Below the pieces are notes generated by a model. That model was not told where the DNA came from, searched no databases, and saw nothing but the letters and a program-made list of their open reading frames with translations. From Panacibacter microcysteis (GTDB lineage: Bacteria > Bacteroidota > Bacteroidia > Chitinophagales > Chitinophagaceae): a stretch of DNA of 64,000 bases. A program made the translations under genes and the position numbers. The stretch covers positions 124,001 through 188,000 of the forward strand of contig NZ_JADWYR010000003.1 in assembly GCF_015831355.1 (NCBI RefSeq), given 5' to 3'. Of this stretch, positions 62,891 to 64,000 are shown in pieces; within the stretch, counting starts at the first letter, position 1; every line of letters starts with the position of its first letter.

Positions 62891-62903
62891 AATAAAAATG
62901 CGA

Positions 62904-63209
62904 TTAGTATCTGTTCTTATTATAACTGTTGCCGTTATTGAAATTTCTATCGCGTGAAGGACGGCTTTCTTTTGGCTTTGCCTCAGATACACCGATCGTT
63001 CTGTTTTCTACTGTTGCACCATCAAGCTCTGCAATGGCTTTTTTGGATGCAGCTTCATCAGCCATTTCAACAAAACCAAATCCTCTTGATCTGCCTGTTT
63101 CCCTGTCTGTGATAACTTTAGCTGAAGTAACTTCTCCGTAAGGAGCAAAAAAATCCTTTAAGTCTTCATCCTGAACGTTGAAGCTTAAATTTGAAACATA
63201 AATGTTCAT
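62904..63209 (-). CDS. single-RRM RNA-binding protein
   Basis: The 101-residue protein is one RRM domain with RNP2 (NIYVSNLSF) and RNP1 (RSRGFGFVEM), followed by a basic, Arg/Asn-rich tail (SRPSRDRNFNNGNSYNKNRY). Such small RRM proteins are often cold-responsive in bacteria. The start at 63209 (MNIYV) is preferred because it begins the RRM; 63218 is also in frame. Confidence 0.95.
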   Translation of the reverse strand: MNIYVSNLSFNVQDEDLKDFFAPYGEVTSAKVITDRETGRSRGFGFVEMADEAASKKAIAELDGATVENRTIGVSEAKPKESRPSRDRNFNNGNSYNKNRY

Positions 63210-63367
63210 TTCTAACAATTGATTGATTAAATAATTTCTGAGGAAAGCAAGAAGTAACGAACTAACTATAATGCAGATGTAAAAAGCATGTAATTAATGA
63301 ATACTAATGCGAGGCTCATATTAACGGCGTGAAGATAGGCTTTTATTTTACATAAGCATGATAAAAT

Positions 63368-63408
63368 AATTATAATGCTTTCCGAAAGGTTGCGAAAGCA
63401 TTATAATT
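63368..63408. terminator. perfect 15-bp inverted repeat, probable terminator
   Basis: AATTATAATGCTTTC (63368-63382) pairs perfectly with GAAAGCATTATAATT (63394-63408). It lies 19 bp beyond the minus-strand gene at 63428, so a terminator role is likely, although there is no long T run. Confidence 0.6.
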
Positions 63409-63427
63409 ACCATGTTTTGCAGGCACA

Positions 63428-63676
63428 TTAATTGAGCAATTCATCGATGGGTATAGCATCCAGGTAATGCCTGATGGCATTGGTATCTGGCAATACGCGG
63501 TATTCATCAATACGGTTGTCTGCCACATTGCAAAAGGCCTCTACATAATAATCTTCTAACTGGAACAGGAATACTACAACATGCGGATATGTTCGCCGGG
63601 CCAATGGAACGGCCTTGTGCATAACAGACCATTTTTTTTCCGCTTCACTTAATAGAATAAACTCTGAAAGCTTCAT
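63428..63676 (-). CDS. small hypothetical protein
   Basis: The 82-residue protein (KLSEFILLSEAEKKWSVMHKAVPLARR; VVVFLFQLEDYYVEAFCNVADNRIDEYRVL) is soluble and has an ordered-looking beta-rich centre. No family is recognised. Its ATG is clear and a hairpin follows the stop, which supports a real gene. The remaining 63677-64000 shows no convincing feature. Confidence 0.65.
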   Translation of the reverse strand: MKLSEFILLSEAEKKWSVMHKAVPLARRTYPHVVVFLFQLEDYYVEAFCNVADNRIDEYRVLPDTNAIRHYLDAIPIDELLN

Positions 63677-64000
63677 AATGTTAATCTTAAAATGTTAACG
63701 AATAAAGGCTTACCAAAACTTTACACTAACTGATAACGAGAACAAAAACTGAGACGATTGATAACGGAACTGAACTTTGTAAACGGGTTGCAACACTTGT
63801 TGAGACAATGTAAGACAGGGCGTGCTGCTGATTGAACGGAACGTTGTAAAGATATGGCAATAAGCCGGAAGACGGATAAAAAAGTATAGTCGTGGTTTTA
63901 TGCCCGTGCCTTTTACGGAGTAAATACACAGGATACTGTGCATGGCTACCAGCGTGCCCAGTGGCTTCTGACCTGGTAGAGTACTTTTTTTATTATTGTA

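Overview
The window looks like chromosome of a Bacteroidota bacterium, most likely of the family Chitinophagaceae. The signs are SusC/SusD-like outer-membrane pairs, type IX secretion (T9SS) C-terminal sorting domains, many lipoproteins, near-absent Shine-Dalgarno sequences, -7 boxes of the TAnnTTTG type and a hybrid-type periplasmic-propeller sensor. The genus cannot be fixed from the sequence alone.

Region 1 (1-34.5 kb) is a large glycan-utilisation locus. It holds the end of one GH92 alpha-mannosidase, a complete GH92, a GH38-like alpha-mannosidase, a sialate O-acetylesterase-like protein, an SGNH esterase and a DUF5005/DUF4185-like propeller protein. It also holds three T9SS-exported proteins sharing a novel-looking N-terminal domain, two SusC-like and two SusD-like proteins, and DUF5004/DUF4961-like lipoproteins. 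Paralogous LacI regulators lie near both ends. The enzymes point to a mannose-rich, possibly acetylated glycan. The lipoprotein-maturation genes lnt and lgt sit tail to tail inside this locus.

Region 2 (about 34.65-39.25 kb) is an AT-rich accessory island, visibly different in composition from both sides. It encodes a membrane protein, an archaeo-eukaryotic-type primase (BT4734-like N-terminal domain plus PriCT-2) and a 607-residue reverse transcriptase. A 15-bp inverted repeat brackets the gap between primase and RT, which suggests a structured RNA. The membrane-protein and primase genes have homologous leaders of about 250 nt. This is the best candidate for an undescribed (probably anti-phage or mobile) system. 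On its right lie three related repeats of about 100 bp and a small ORF.

Region 3 (40-64 kb) is mixed: a stand-alone LytTR regulator, a DUF2255 protein, a GH43/sugar-isomerase operon with a divergent AraC regulator, methionine aminopeptidase, a VOC protein, and a two-component pair (propeller sensor kinase plus LuxR-type regulator). Further right are a tail-fibre-like coiled-coil protein, a T9SS metalloprotease, a ketoacyl-ACP synthase III, a ChrA-type transporter, an HMA-AraC fusion, a KTSC lipoprotein and an RRM protein.

Throughout, intergenic gaps carry a dispersed repeat family with core TTGTGTCACTCACTTGTAC or its variant TTGCGTCGCACTCTTGTAC. There are about 20 copies in 64 kb, all between genes, and two pairs face each other as inverted repeats. 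All calls come from reading the sequence; no database search was run.
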